From: Roseococcus sp. SDR
GTDB taxonomy: Bacteria; Pseudomonadota; Alphaproteobacteria; Acetobacterales; Acetobacteraceae
NCBI RefSeq assembly: GCF_019083995.1
Contig: NZ_JAHRCU010000008.1
Coordinates: forward strand, 62,001 to 126,000
Length of the DNA: 64,000 nt
Reading direction: 5' to 3'
This document shows positions 25,622-34,183 of the stretch, one piece after another. The notes beneath the pieces are model-generated. The model ran no database searches, was not told the origin of the DNA, and saw nothing but the letters and a program-made list of their open reading frames with translations. Positions within the stretch are counted from its first letter, which is position 1. Each line of letters starts with the position of its first letter. The position numbers were made by a program, and so were the translations under genes.

Positions 25622-26599
25622 TCAACCCGCATCCATCTGCAACCCCTCGCGGCGGATCACCTCGGCCCATTTGCGGGTCTCGGCCGCGACGAAGGCGGCG
25701 AATTCCTCCGGGCTGAGGCGCAGCGGCACGCCGCCCAACTCGGTGAAGCGGGCCTTGGTCTCATCGAGGTCGAGCCAGGCATTCACCTCGGCATTCACGC
25801 CGGTCACGACGGCCGTCGGCAGGCCTGCGGGGCCGAAGACGCCGAACCAGGTGTTCACCTCATAGCCCGCCAGCTCGGGCAGCGTTTCGCGCATCGCGGG
25901 CACCTCGGGCAGCTGCGGGCTGCGCTCGGCGCTGGTGACGGCGAGGGCGCGGACGCGGCCGGCGCGGATGTGCTCCATCACGCCGGTCAGGTTGTCGATC
26001 ATGAAGGCCACATGCCCGGCCAGCAGGTCCACCTGGGCCGGGCCCGAGCCCCGGAAGGGCACATGGATCGCCTGGGCGTTCAGCATCTGCAGCATGAGCA
26101 CGGGCGAGAGATGCGTCGATTGCCCCACACCCGTGGACGCATAGGGGATCTGCCCCGGCCGCGCTCGCAGCAGCGCCGCGAGCTCAGCCACGTTGCGGGC
26201 CGGCGTGTCGTTGTTCACCACCAGCACGTTGGGGCCGCGGATGGTGCCGGCGATGCTGGTGATCTGATCCGCGCGGTAGGCGAGGTTGCGGAACAGCGAA
26301 TAGGCGATGGCCTGCGGGCCGATATTGCCCGACATCAGCGTGAAGCCATCGGGGCGGGAGCGCACCAGCTCCAGCGTGCCGATGGTGCCGCCGGCGCCAG
26401 CCCGATTCTCCACCACCACGTTCACGCCCCAGCGCGCCTGGAGCCGTGGGGCCATCAGGCGGGCCATGATGTCGGTGGTGCCGGCGGGGGCGGCGGGAAC
26501 GAGGATGCGCACCGGCTGGGCCGGCTTCCAATCTTGCGCCCGGGCGGCGAGGGGAAGCAGTGGCAGGGCAAGCGCTGCGCGCCGGGCGAGCTTGGGCAT
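25622..26599 (-). CDS. Bug-family (TctC) periplasmic solute-binding protein
   Basis: 325 residues. Signal peptide MPKLARRAALALPLLPLAARAQ, then VRILVPAAPAGTTDIMARLMAPRLQARWGVNVVVENRAGAGG, the Bug fold signature. Preceded by GAGGAGA as ribosome-binding site. Ends with EVIRREGLQMDAG as in many members. No membrane subunits are near, and no enzyme is in an obvious operon with it, so the ligand is unknown. It is distinct in sequence from the other Bug protein at 15118-16089 and is likely a paralogue. Confidence 0.92.
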   Translation of the reverse strand: MPKLARRAALALPLLPLAARAQDWKPAQPVRILVPAAPAGTTDIMARLMAPRLQARWGVNVVVENRAGAGGTIGTLELVRSRPDGFTLMSGNIGPQAIAYSLFRNLAYRADQITSIAGTIRGPNVLVVNNDTPARNVAELAALLRARPGQIPYASTGVGQSTHLSPVLMLQMLNAQAIHVPFRGSGPAQVDLLAGHVAFMIDNLTGVMEHIRAGRVRALAVTSAERSPQLPEVPAMRETLPELAGYEVNTWFGVFGPAGLPTAVVTGVNAEVNAWLDLDETKARFTELGGVPLRLSPEEFAAFVAAETRKWAEVIRREGLQMDAG

Positions 26600-26673
26600 G
26601 GACGTTCTCCTCAAGGCCTTGTCTTTGGCCGGAGCATGTCCCCCTTTGGCGCGCGCGTCACGCGCCTTCGTGG

Positions 26674-27102
26674 TCAGACCAAGCGCTTGCGGTACCAGAT
26701 CCGCGCATGCCCGGGCGGCATGCCGTCCAGCCGCCCGGCCTCCACCCAGCCATTGCGCGTCCAGAAATGGGGCGCGTGGAAGCTGAAGGTGTCGGTATAG
26801 GCATCGGTGCAGCCGCGGGCGCGCGCCACCGCCTCGGCGCGCGCCAGCAGCTCGGTGCCCAGTCCCTTGCCGCGCTGGTCCTGCGCCAGCCAGAGCCAGT
26901 CGATGAAGAGCCAGTTCCAGTAGGTGAGGCCGAGGAGCCCGCCCTTCACCACCTCATCCTCGTCGCGCGCCAGGACGGTCACCGGCTCGCGGTCATAGGG
27001 GCCGCCGCGCTCCTGGTTGTAGCTGTGCAGGCCGCGTTGGATGGCGGCCACCGCCTCCAGCTCGGGATAGTCGTCGTCGCGGATGGTGAGGTTGTGCGTC
27101 AA
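26674..27102 (-). CDS. GNAT-family N-acetyltransferase, TTG start
   Basis: 142 residues. The acetyl-CoA-binding motif A is clear as QDQRGKGLGTELLARAE, preceded by WNWLFIDWLWL; the C-terminal FWTRNGWVEAGRL follows the usual motif B. No ATG or GTG precedes the conserved part, so a TTG at 27100-27102 overlapping the previous stop (TTGA) is the best start. This implies translation coupled to the membrane protein upstream. The acetylated substrate is unknown. Confidence 0.8.
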   Translation of the reverse strand: MTHNLTIRDDDYPELEAVAAIQRGLHSYNQERGGPYDREPVTVLARDEDEVVKGGLLGLTYWNWLFIDWLWLAQDQRGKGLGTELLARAEAVARARGCTDAYTDTFSFHAPHFWTRNGWVEAGRLDGMPPGHARIWYRKRLV

Positions 27103-27554
27103 CCGATGCGCCCCCAGGCGGCGATGCCGAGTGTTGTCAGGCCCAGCAGGAGATTGGCCGTGACGAGCAGGCGGATGCGGTCATTGGCGGCGGCGGCGCG
27201 CGGCGCATCGCCCGCCGCCAGCGCCTCGCGCATCGCCCGCCAGGGGCCGAAGAAGATCGCGAGGTAGATGGCGGCCATCAGCAGGCCCGTCAGGTGCATC
27301 AGGTGCACATGCCACCCCACGCCACGGAAGCCGCCGTAATGGCCGAAGAGCAGCCAATAGCCACTCACCAGAACGATCGGCATGGCGTGCCAGACGATGA
27401 GGAAGAAGCGCCTGTGGACGCGGCCCATCAGGGCCAGGCGCTGCGGTGGCTCCAGCACACTGAGCGCCGGACGGAGCGCGAGGATGGCGAAAGCCATGCC
27501 ACCCACCCAGAGCGCCGCGAAGACAACATGCAGCGCGAAGGCGAGGTTCGCCAT
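27099..27554 (-). CDS. Four-helix membrane protein, CopD-like
   Basis: 151 residues with four predicted membrane helices (about 3-28, 48-70, 82-104, 127-147). It contains several His residues in or near helices (LHVVFAALWVGGMAF, WHAMP, VHLMHLTG), which resembles the CopD/YkoY or cytochrome-b-like four-helix proteins that may bind haem or copper. I cannot assign a definite family. Its ATG shares a base with the stop of the ParA gene (TGATG), and its stop overlaps the GNAT start. Confidence 0.72.
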   Translation of the reverse strand: MANLAFALHVVFAALWVGGMAFAILALRPALSVLEPPQRLALMGRVHRRFFLIVWHAMPIVLVSGYWLLFGHYGGFRGVGWHVHLMHLTGLLMAAIYLAIFFGPWRAMREALAAGDAPRAAAANDRIRLLVTANLLLGLTTLGIAAWGRIG

Positions 27555-28195
27555 CACTTGCCCTTGGCCTTGCCGGCGACAAGCTTGCCGATCGCCGCGG
27601 CCAGCGCGCGCATCTCCTCGGCGGCGGGGCTGCGAGCGGCACTTTCCGTCACGCCCTGTCCCAGCGCGAAGGCGGCGCCGAAGGCCGAGCGGTTGCCGAG
27701 CGTCTGCGCCATGACGGGCGCCTTGCGCCGCGCCAGTTCCTCCATGACCACATCCCGCAGGCGGCCCGAGGCAGGAAGGCGGTTCAGCACCAGCCGGTGC
27801 GCACGCTTCTCGGCCTCGGCCAGCGCGATGGTCGCCTCGCTGGCCCAGAGGTCGGGGAGCGAGGCCTGGAGCGGGATCAGCACGAGGTCGGCGCCGCGGA
27901 TCGCGATCCGGCTGTCGGTGTCGGCATGGGGCGGCGTGTCCAGCACGATCACATCGGCCTCGCGCTTGAGCTTTTCCAGCGCGCCGGTGACGCGCCAGCC
28001 CGACGGCGCGTCGAAGAGGAGGCGCGGGGCCGTGGCGGGGCGCAGCGCATGCCAGCGCGAGAGGCTCGCCTGCGGATCGGTGTCGAGCAGCGCGACCCGC
28101 CGGTTGCCCTGGAGCAGGGCGACCGCGAGGTTGGAGGCGAGGGTGGATTTCCCAGCCCCCCCCTTCTGCTGTGCGACGGCGATGATGAAGGCCAT
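27554..28195 (-). CDS. ParA-family partition-type ATPase
   Basis: 213 residues. The deviant Walker A is KGGAGKST at residues 11-18, preceded by FIIAVAQQ as in the small ParA/McdA group; Walker A' DTDPQASLSRW follows and Walker B is VIVLDTPP. These ATPases position cargo such as plasmids, carboxysomes or chemoreceptor clusters on the nucleoid. No ParB-like or cargo gene is adjacent. Instead it is overlapped downstream by a membrane protein and a GNAT, so the partner may be elsewhere on the chromosome. Confidence 0.88.
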   Translation of the reverse strand: MAFIIAVAQQKGGAGKSTLASNLAVALLQGNRRVALLDTDPQASLSRWHALRPATAPRLLFDAPSGWRVTGALEKLKREADVIVLDTPPHADTDSRIAIRGADLVLIPLQASLPDLWASEATIALAEAEKRAHRLVLNRLPASGRLRDVVMEELARRKAPVMAQTLGNRSAFGAAFALGQGVTESAARSPAAEEMRALAAAIGKLVAGKAKGK

Positions 28196-28227
28196 TCCAG
28201 CGCTCCGGCGAATCGTCGGCGCGCAGT

Positions 28228-28857
28228 CTAGCGCGAATCCCGCGCCTTGAGCGCGGCCCGCGCCGCCGCCATCACACTGATGGCGGGAACCGTCAGCGGC
28301 GGCGCCTCCGGCAGCAGGGCGGAGGCGCCCGCCATGGAGGCCTGGGCAAGGACGACGCGCCCGGGCAAGGGGCGCGCCACCTCGGCGATGCGGGCGTGGT
28401 AGGCCGCCGTCTCGCCAGCCTGGAAGAGCGGCCAGGCGCCCTCCACCAGGTGCAGGCGCAACTGCGCGCCGCTCTTCCGGGCGGCCGCCTCGAAGATGCT
28501 GCGCGTGGGCCCCTCGGTGGTGGGGGCGGCATAGAGCACTTCGACCAGCCCGCCGCGCCGCGTCGCCGCCTCGGCGAGCGCGGCATCGGCGCGCAGCACG
28601 GGCCGGGGCGCATCCTGCGCATGGGCGGCTGCGTCGCCGATGGTGGAGCAGGTGAGCAGAACGGCATCCGCCCCCTGGGCCATTTCGCGGAGCAGGGCAG
28701 CCGCCTCCTCCAGCGTCTCCGGCGTCGGGTCGCGCAGCAGGTCCGGCCGGACCCGGTGCGTGAGGGCGAGGGCGCCGCCAGGGAGGGCGGCGGCTGCGGC
28801 CTGGAAAAGGAGGGCGTTGCTTTCCGCCGTGTGCAGGCAGGCCAGGGTCAGGGGCAT
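28228..28857 (-). CDS. Asp/Glu racemase-like protein, second Cys missing
   Basis: 209 residues. The fold of the Asp/Glu/hydantoin racemase superfamily is suggested by LTCSTIGDAA with a Cys at the first catalytic position and by VLAQASMAGA where the second catalytic Cys normally lies. There the Cys is replaced by Ser/Ala, so a two-base racemase mechanism is unlikely; a decarboxylase/isomerase-like or non-catalytic role is possible. The first residues MPLTLACLHTAESN are typical. It is 32 bases upstream of ParA and divergent from the CBS gene. Confidence 0.7.
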   Translation of the reverse strand: MPLTLACLHTAESNALLFQAAAAALPGGALALTHRVRPDLLRDPTPETLEEAAALLREMAQGADAVLLTCSTIGDAAAHAQDAPRPVLRADAALAEAATRRGGLVEVLYAAPTTEGPTRSIFEAAARKSGAQLRLHLVEGAWPLFQAGETAAYHARIAEVARPLPGRVVLAQASMAGASALLPEAPPLTVPAISVMAAARAALKARDSR

Positions 28858-28997
28858 GGGGGATGCTACCGGCGGTCCTGCGGCGTGTTGCATGAGCGAA
28901 ACATGAAGTCTTCGACAGGTCGACGGAATCTGTGATGCCTGAGTGTGCCCGTAGGTTATAGCGGTGGGCTTCGTTTCCCCATCGCAAGGATGCAGCC

Positions 28998-29456
28998 ATG
29001 ACCGTCGGTGCCGTGCTCAACCAGAAGGGTGCTGCCGTGATCTCGGTCCTGCCGGGTTCTCCGGTGACCGAGGCGGCGGAGATCATTTCCAAGCGGCGCA
29101 TCGGTGCCGTCGTGGTCTGCGATGCCGAGGGCACGCTGGTCGGCATCCTGAGCGAGCGGGACGTGGTGCGCGGCCTGACGCAGCATGGCGCGGGCCTGCT
29201 CTCCCTGCCCGTCTCCGCTCTGATGACCCATGAGGTCGAGGTGGTGACGGCGGCCACCTCGGTGGATGAGGCCATGGAGATCATGGATGCCGGCTATTTC
29301 CGCCATCTGCCGGTGGTGGATCGGAACCGGCGCCTGTGCGGCATCGTCTCGATCCGCGACCTCGTGCGCTTCCGCATCACCAGCCAGCAAAGCGATGTGG
29401 AATCGCTGCAGGCTTACGTCATCGGCCGCGGCTACGGCCTCGGGCGGGTGGCCTGA
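28998..29456 (+). CDS. CBS-domain-pair protein
   Basis: 152 residues made of two CBS motifs (about 18-70 and 82-135), with GTLVGILSERDVVRGL and HLPVVDRNRRLCGIVSIRDLV. A Bateman pair usually binds an adenosyl ligand and senses energy state; small stand-alone proteins like this are widespread in alphaproteobacteria. The target is unknown. The ATG is 140 bases from the divergent racemase-like gene, a region that could hold the promoter. Downstream lies a strong inverted repeat shared with the convergent sorB-like gene. Confidence 0.9.
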   Translation: MTVGAVLNQKGAAVISVLPGSPVTEAAEIISKRRIGAVVVCDAEGTLVGILSERDVVRGLTQHGAGLLSLPVSALMTHEVEVVTAATSVDEAMEIMDAGYFRHLPVVDRNRRLCGIVSIRDLVRFRITSQQSDVESLQAYVIGRGYGLGRVA

Positions 29457-29467
29457 GGGGAGGGGGC

Positions 29468-29491
29468 GCCGGGCGGGGTGGGCCGCCCGGC
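29468..29491. terminator. Bidirectional terminator-like hairpin between CBS gene and cytochrome gene
   Basis: Perfect 9-base stem (29468-29476 with 29483-29491) with a 6-base loop lies between two convergent stops (29456 and 29497). It has no T run, so termination efficiency is uncertain. Confidence 0.55.
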
Positions 29492-29496
29492 GGTTG

Positions 29497-29829
29497 TCAG
29501 TTGAGGAAGGGGTTCCGCCCCCGGGCCGGAGCCGCGCGCGGGCCGAAATGCTGCGCGAGGTAATCCACGATGAGGGTGCGTTCGGCACCCTCCAGCGGAT
29601 TCATCCCGTGCTTCTCCGTCATCCAGTCCATCAACCCATCCCACTGCTCCCGCGGGAAATGGCTGCGGCGGATGATCGCGGTGCTGTGGCACGCGGTGCA
29701 GGTGTAGAAGACTTCCTCCTGCCCCTGGCCGGCGGGCAGGATGGAGGGGTCCTCGGGCGGGTCGGCCGCCTGGGCGATTGCCAGCGCTCCGCCGAACAGG
29801 CCGACCGTGAGCAGAAGAAAGCGCCGCAT
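29497..29829 (-). CDS. sorB: Sulfite dehydrogenase cytochrome c subunit (SorB-like)
   Basis: 110 residues. Signal peptide of about 22 residues (MRRFLLLTVGLFGGALAIAQA), then one haem c motif CTACH at residues 44-48. A Met 25-30 residues further (HGMNPL) can be the distal ligand. This c-type cytochrome accepts electrons from the molybdenum subunit and passes them to the respiratory chain. The ATG shares a base with the stop of the molybdoprotein (TGATG at 29827-29831), the standard sorA-sorB arrangement. Confidence 0.85.
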   Translation of the reverse strand: MRRFLLLTVGLFGGALAIAQAADPPEDPSILPAGQGQEEVFYTCTACHSTAIIRRSHFPREQWDGLMDWMTEKHGMNPLEGAERTLIVDYLAQHFGPRAAPARGRNPFLN

Positions 29830-31145
29830 CAGCCGACCAGGATCGCCGCCCGGCTGATCGGGTTCGCCCCATAGCCCTGCGGGTTCCAGTTGGCGGCGGC
29901 GAAAGGCTGCATCTTCCCGTTGCTGTCCGTCGCCCGGTACCAGATCTCGAAATACCCGTCCGACGGCAGCGCCACGCGGCCCTGCCAGCGCTGCCAGGCA
30001 TGGCGGTTGGCGGGGGCCGCAACCTGCATCGGCGTCCAGCTCGCGCCGAAATCCACGCTGACATCCACCGCGCGCACCGTGAGGTCGCCGGCCCAGGCCG
30101 CCCCGCGCAGATCCAGGCTGCGGGTGCCGGCCGGCAGGCGCGAGCCGTGCGCGTGTGAGGAGAGGATCGAGCGCACCGGCATGCTCGTCATGTCCACGAA
30201 ATCGGCGCCGTTGTTGTTGCTGCCGGGGACGATCGGGCGCACCGGGATGCGGTAGCTGGTGCCGCCCATGCCCGCGCCGGTGTGCGGCTTGTCGAGGATG
30301 GTGATGCGCGTCAGCCATTTCTGGCTGAGGCTGCCGGGCCAGCCGGGCGTGACGAGGCGGATCGGCGCGCCATGGATGTGCGGCAGCGGCTGGCCGTTCA
30401 GCGCGAAGGCGATGATGGTGTCCTCGTCCATGGCCTTGGCCAGCGGCATGCCGCGGCTGATGGCCTGGCGATCGGTGGCACCCGAGAGATGCGGGTCGGC
30501 GCCGAAATGGCCGGTATAGGCCGCGCCCGGCTTGAGGCCGGCGGCGGCCAGCACGTCGCGCAGACGCACGCCTGTCCATTCGCCATTGCTGATGGCGCCA
30601 TTGCCCCATTGGTTGCCGCGCGTCTGCGGCGTGAAGAAGGCGCGGCCATTTCCGCCGCACTCCATCTGCAATTGCCGCGTGACGTTGGGGAAGCGCGTGC
30701 GCAGATCACCCACCGTCAGCGTGAGCGGGCTGTTCACCTCGCCATCCAGGGTGAAGCGCCAGGCATTGGGGTCGGTCGTCAGCGGCTCGGGGATCTGGCC
30801 GTTGTTGCGCACGAAGAAGTAGCGATAGCTGGTCACCGCCTCATCCAGCATGTGCTCGGGCGTCTCACCGACCAACGGACGGTCGCCCTGCAGAATGAGT
30901 TCCGCCTTGCCCTCCATCCGAAAGACGGCGGGCGCCTGCTGGGCCGAGGCCGGGCGGGCGAAGAGGGCCGGCAGCAGGCCGTCGGGCATGTGGCGGCCAA
31001 AGGGAATGGCACCGCCCACGGCGGCGCCCATCGTGGCGAGGGCAGCGCCCTTCAGCACGCCACGCCGGCCCCAGGCCAGCGCATCGGCGCGCTCCGGATC
31101 GTCGCGATAGAGTTCCTGGATCGAGCGTTCCCGCTTCTGGACCAT
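29829..31145 (-). CDS. sorA: Sulfite dehydrogenase molybdopterin subunit (SorA-like)
   Basis: 438 residues. A twin-arginine signal (GRRGVLKGAALATMG, Arg27-Arg28) exports it folded to the periplasm. The molybdenum-ligand Cys is Cys163 in LQMECGGNGR, the sulfite-oxidase family signature. GSHAHGS-like HAHGSRLPAG and the C-terminal Ig-like Mo-cofactor dimerisation domain (DVSVDFGASWTPMQVA) follow. It oxidises sulfite to sulfate; some SoxCD-like relatives act on sulfur-bound intermediates, but no other sox gene is here. The ATG is only 26 bases from the divergent nnr gene, with GGGAGA as ribosome-binding site. Confidence 0.9.
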   Translation of the reverse strand: MVQKRERSIQELYRDDPERADALAWGRRGVLKGAALATMGAAVGGAIPFGRHMPDGLLPALFARPASAQQAPAVFRMEGKAELILQGDRPLVGETPEHMLDEAVTSYRYFFVRNNGQIPEPLTTDPNAWRFTLDGEVNSPLTLTVGDLRTRFPNVTRQLQMECGGNGRAFFTPQTRGNQWGNGAISNGEWTGVRLRDVLAAAGLKPGAAYTGHFGADPHLSGATDRQAISRGMPLAKAMDEDTIIAFALNGQPLPHIHGAPIRLVTPGWPGSLSQKWLTRITILDKPHTGAGMGGTSYRIPVRPIVPGSNNNGADFVDMTSMPVRSILSSHAHGSRLPAGTRSLDLRGAAWAGDLTVRAVDVSVDFGASWTPMQVAAPANRHAWQRWQGRVALPSDGYFEIWYRATDSNGKMQPFAAANWNPQGYGANPISRAAILVG

Positions 31146-31171
31146 GTGACGTCTCCCTTTGTTGCCCCATT

Positions 31172-32614
31172 ATGGCGGCAATGACACCCAACCCCGCAAT
31201 CCCCCCGGAGCTGCTGACGCCCGCCGAAATGGCCGAGGCGGACCGTCTCGCCGGCAACGGGCCGGCCCTGATGGACGCCGCCGGGCGCGCCGTGGCGGTG
31301 GCCATCCGCCGGCGCTTCCGGCCCTGCCGTGTCCTGGTGCTGGCGGGCCCAGGCAACAATGGCGGCGATGGCTATGTGGCAGCGCGCCTTCTGGAGCGCG
31401 CAGGCTGGGATGTGGGGGTTGCGGCCCTGGCGCCGCCCAGGGGCGACGCGGCCCTGGCGGCCGCTGCCTGGCGCGGGCCGATGCGGCCCTTCGCGGCGGC
31501 CGAGGTGGCGCGCGCCGGGCTTCTGGTGGACGCGCTTTTCGGCGCCGGCCTCTCCCGCCCGCTGGACGGGCCGGCGGCGGAACTGCTGGCCGCGGCGCAG
31601 GCGCCGATCGTCGCGGTGGATGTGCCCTCGGGCGTCTGCGGCGCGACCGGCGCGGTGCGCGGCTTCGCGGCGCGGGCGGCGCTGACCGTCGGCTTCTTCC
31701 GCGCCAAGCCCGGCCATCTGCTCCGCCCGGGGCGTGACCTCTGCGGGGAGCTGGTCCTGGCCGATATCGGCCTGCCGGCCGATGTGCTGCGGTCCATCCG
31801 GCCCAGATGCTTCGCCAATGGCCCGGCCCTGTGGCGCCTGCCGCGCCCCGATGCGGCGAGCCACAAGCACAGCCGCGGCCATGTGACGATCATCTCGGGC
31901 ACGGAGATGGCCGGTGCGGCGCTGCTCGCCGCCCGTGCAGCCCGGCGGATCGGCGCCGGGCTCGTCACCCTCGCCTGCGCCGACGGCTCGAGCGCCCTCC
32001 TGCACCGCCTGGCCGAGCCGGGCGCCCTGGTGATCCAGGCCGCGGGCATGCAGGACCTGCTGGGCGCGCTGCTCGATGATCCGAAGCGCCAGGTGATCCT
32101 GCTTGGTCCGGGCTTGCCGCCCGATGCGACCACGCGCGGCGCCGTCGTCGGTTTGCTCGCGGCCGGACGGCGCCTTGTGCTCGATGCCGGCGCCCTGACC
32201 GCCTGCGAGGGCCAATCCGAGGCGCTGCGCGGGGCCGCCATCCTCACGCCGCATGAGGGCGAATTCGCGCGCCTCTTCGGCGCCCCGGGCGCGGATCGGC
32301 TGACGGCGGCGCGTGAGGCCGCACGCAGCACCGGCGCCGTGGTGCTGCTCAAGGGCTCGGACAGCGTGATCGCGGCGCCGGATGGCCGGGCTGCGATCAA
32401 CCACAACGCGCCGCCCACCCTCGCCACGGGCGGCAGCGGCGATGTGCTGGCGGGCCTTGCCGCCTCGCTGCTCGCGCAAGGGATGGAACCCTTCGAGGCC
32501 GCCTGTGCCGCCGCCTGGCTGCAGGGCGAGGCGGCACGGCTCCACGGGCCCGGATTGCTGGCGGAGGACCTGCCCGAGGCGGCCATGCGTGCGGCTATTT
32601 CTCTCGGCGAATGA
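31172..32614 (+). CDS. nnr: Bifunctional NAD(P)H-hydrate repair enzyme Nnr
   Basis: 480 residues. The N-terminal half (to about 215) is the NAD(P)HX epimerase domain with AGPGNNGGDGYVAARLL. The C-terminal half is the ADP-dependent (S)-NAD(P)HX dehydratase with ILTPHEGEFARLFG and PTLATGGSGDVLAGLAASLL. Together they repair damaged hydrated NAD(P)H. Start is ATG 31172 or 31181; neither has a strong ribosome-binding site. It is oriented away from the sulfite dehydrogenase operon with almost no room for two promoters. Confidence 0.95.
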   Translation: MAAMTPNPAIPPELLTPAEMAEADRLAGNGPALMDAAGRAVAVAIRRRFRPCRVLVLAGPGNNGGDGYVAARLLERAGWDVGVAALAPPRGDAALAAAAWRGPMRPFAAAEVARAGLLVDALFGAGLSRPLDGPAAELLAAAQAPIVAVDVPSGVCGATGAVRGFAARAALTVGFFRAKPGHLLRPGRDLCGELVLADIGLPADVLRSIRPRCFANGPALWRLPRPDAASHKHSRGHVTIISGTEMAGAALLAARAARRIGAGLVTLACADGSSALLHRLAEPGALVIQAAGMQDLLGALLDDPKRQVILLGPGLPPDATTRGAVVGLLAAGRRLVLDAGALTACEGQSEALRGAAILTPHEGEFARLFGAPGADRLTAAREAARSTGAVVLLKGSDSVIAAPDGRAAINHNAPPTLATGGSGDVLAGLAASLLAQGMEPFEAACAAAWLQGEAARLHGPGLLAEDLPEAAMRAAISLGE

Positions 32615-32712
32615 AAGATTTGCATCCTGCGCGAACGGGGCCGGAGCCTCTGATCGCACTTTATTTCTGAATGTTTCCGGGTTACGCTCATGCCCTCCCT
32701 TGGAGACTGCTC

Positions 32713-34113
32713 ATGCCAGATGCCACCCTGTCCCTGAACGACTCCCTGGTGGATCGCGCGCTGCGCCGGGTCACCGGTCTCTGGCGGGACATGGCGGACC
32801 GCGTCGGCGGCCGTGACGATGCCGAGGATGTGGCGGCGCAGATGCAGGCCTGCCTGGCCGCGCGTGGCGGCGAGGTCTCGGCCCGGGCCCGCGCGGCCAA
32901 GCTCGCAGCGGCGTATCGCGGCTTCTCCGAGGCGGAGCGGGTGAGTTTCCTGCGCGTCCTTGCGGGCTTCGACGCCGACCCGAAGGCTGTCGAGCGTGCC
33001 ATCGCCGAATGGACCCAGGCCGCGGATGGCCCGGCCAAGGCGGCCGCCAAGGTTCGGCTGCGCCGTGCCCTGGAAAGCCCGCGCGTGCGGCTGCTGACGC
33101 AGTTCACCGCGATCCCCGACGGCATGAAGCTGCTGGTGGACCTGCGCGCCGACCTGCTGCGTGCCGTCGAGACCGACCCGCTGCTGGAGGCGCTGGAGGC
33201 CGATCTCAAGACGCTGCTCACCTCCTGGTTCGACCTGGGCTTCCTGGAGCTTCGCCGCATCGACTGGAACTCGCCCGCGGCCCTGCTCGAGAAGCTGATC
33301 CGCTATGAGGCGGTGCACCGCATCGAGAGCTGGGACGACCTGAAGAACCGCCTGGATTCCGACCGCCGCTGCTACGCCTTCTTCCACCCGCGCATGCCGG
33401 AAGAGCCGCTGATCTTCGTCGAGATCGCGCTGATGAAGGGCCTCGCCGGCTCCGTGCAGGCGCTGCTCGACCCCAAGGCCGAGGTGATGGATCCGAACCA
33501 GGCCGATACCGCGATCTTCTACTCCATCAACAACTGCCAGCGTGGGCTCGATGGCATCGCCTTCGGCAATTTTCTCATCAAGCGCGTGGTCGAGGTGCTG
33601 GGCCAGGAATTCCGCGGCCTCAAGCAATTCGCGACCCTCTCGCCCGTGCCCGGCTTCTGCCGCTGGCTGAACGCGCGGGAGGAGGCAGGGGATGCGACGC
33701 TGCTGACGGCGGAGGAACTCACCGCCATCCGCAACGCGGCGGGCGTGCCGCCGGAGACCTCGCCCGGCGCGGCCCTGCAATTGCTGCTCTCGCGCAAGGA
33801 ATGGCCGCCGGCGCTGTCCAAGGTGCTGGAGCCGGTGCTGGTCCGGCTTTGCGCGCGTTTCGTCGCCGTCGAATCCGGTCGCAACCCCAAGCGCGCGGCC
33901 GATCCGGTGGCGCATTTCCACCTCTCCAACGGCGCCCGCGTCGAGCGCATCAACTGGCGGGGCGACACCTCGGCCAAGGGCATGCGCGAGAGCGCGGGGC
34001 TGATGGTGAACTACCTCTATGATCCTGAGTTCATCGAGGACAATCACGAGGCCTATGCCGGCGAGGGCAAGCGCGCGATGGCCAGTACCGTTCGCAAGCT
34101 GGTCAAGGCCTGA
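32713..34113 (+). CDS. Malonyl-CoA decarboxylase
   Basis: 466 residues. Converts malonyl-CoA to acetyl-CoA and CO2. Recognised from the four-helix N-terminal domain and the GNAT-like catalytic domain: CYAFFHPRMPEEPLIFVEIALM, SPVPGF (catalytic Ser) and HFHLSNGA (catalytic His), then SAGLMVNYLYD near the end. I start at ATG 32713 rather than an upstream Met in an unstructured segment. No malonate transporter or malonyl-CoA synthetase is next to it, so it may drain surplus malonyl-CoA rather than serve malonate growth. The AceE-like gene follows after 70 bases. Confidence 0.95.
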   Translation: MPDATLSLNDSLVDRALRRVTGLWRDMADRVGGRDDAEDVAAQMQACLAARGGEVSARARAAKLAAAYRGFSEAERVSFLRVLAGFDADPKAVERAIAEWTQAADGPAKAAAKVRLRRALESPRVRLLTQFTAIPDGMKLLVDLRADLLRAVETDPLLEALEADLKTLLTSWFDLGFLELRRIDWNSPAALLEKLIRYEAVHRIESWDDLKNRLDSDRRCYAFFHPRMPEEPLIFVEIALMKGLAGSVQALLDPKAEVMDPNQADTAIFYSINNCQRGLDGIAFGNFLIKRVVEVLGQEFRGLKQFATLSPVPGFCRWLNAREEAGDATLLTAEELTAIRNAAGVPPETSPGAALQLLLSRKEWPPALSKVLEPVLVRLCARFVAVESGRNPKRAADPVAHFHLSNGARVERINWRGDTSAKGMRESAGLMVNYLYDPEFIEDNHEAYAGEGKRAMASTVRKLVKA

Positions 34114-34183
34114 GCCTGCGAGCAATGCGGGTCTAGCCACGCCGGGGGGGGATCGGGGTAAGCTGCCTCCCAAGCCAGGAAGC

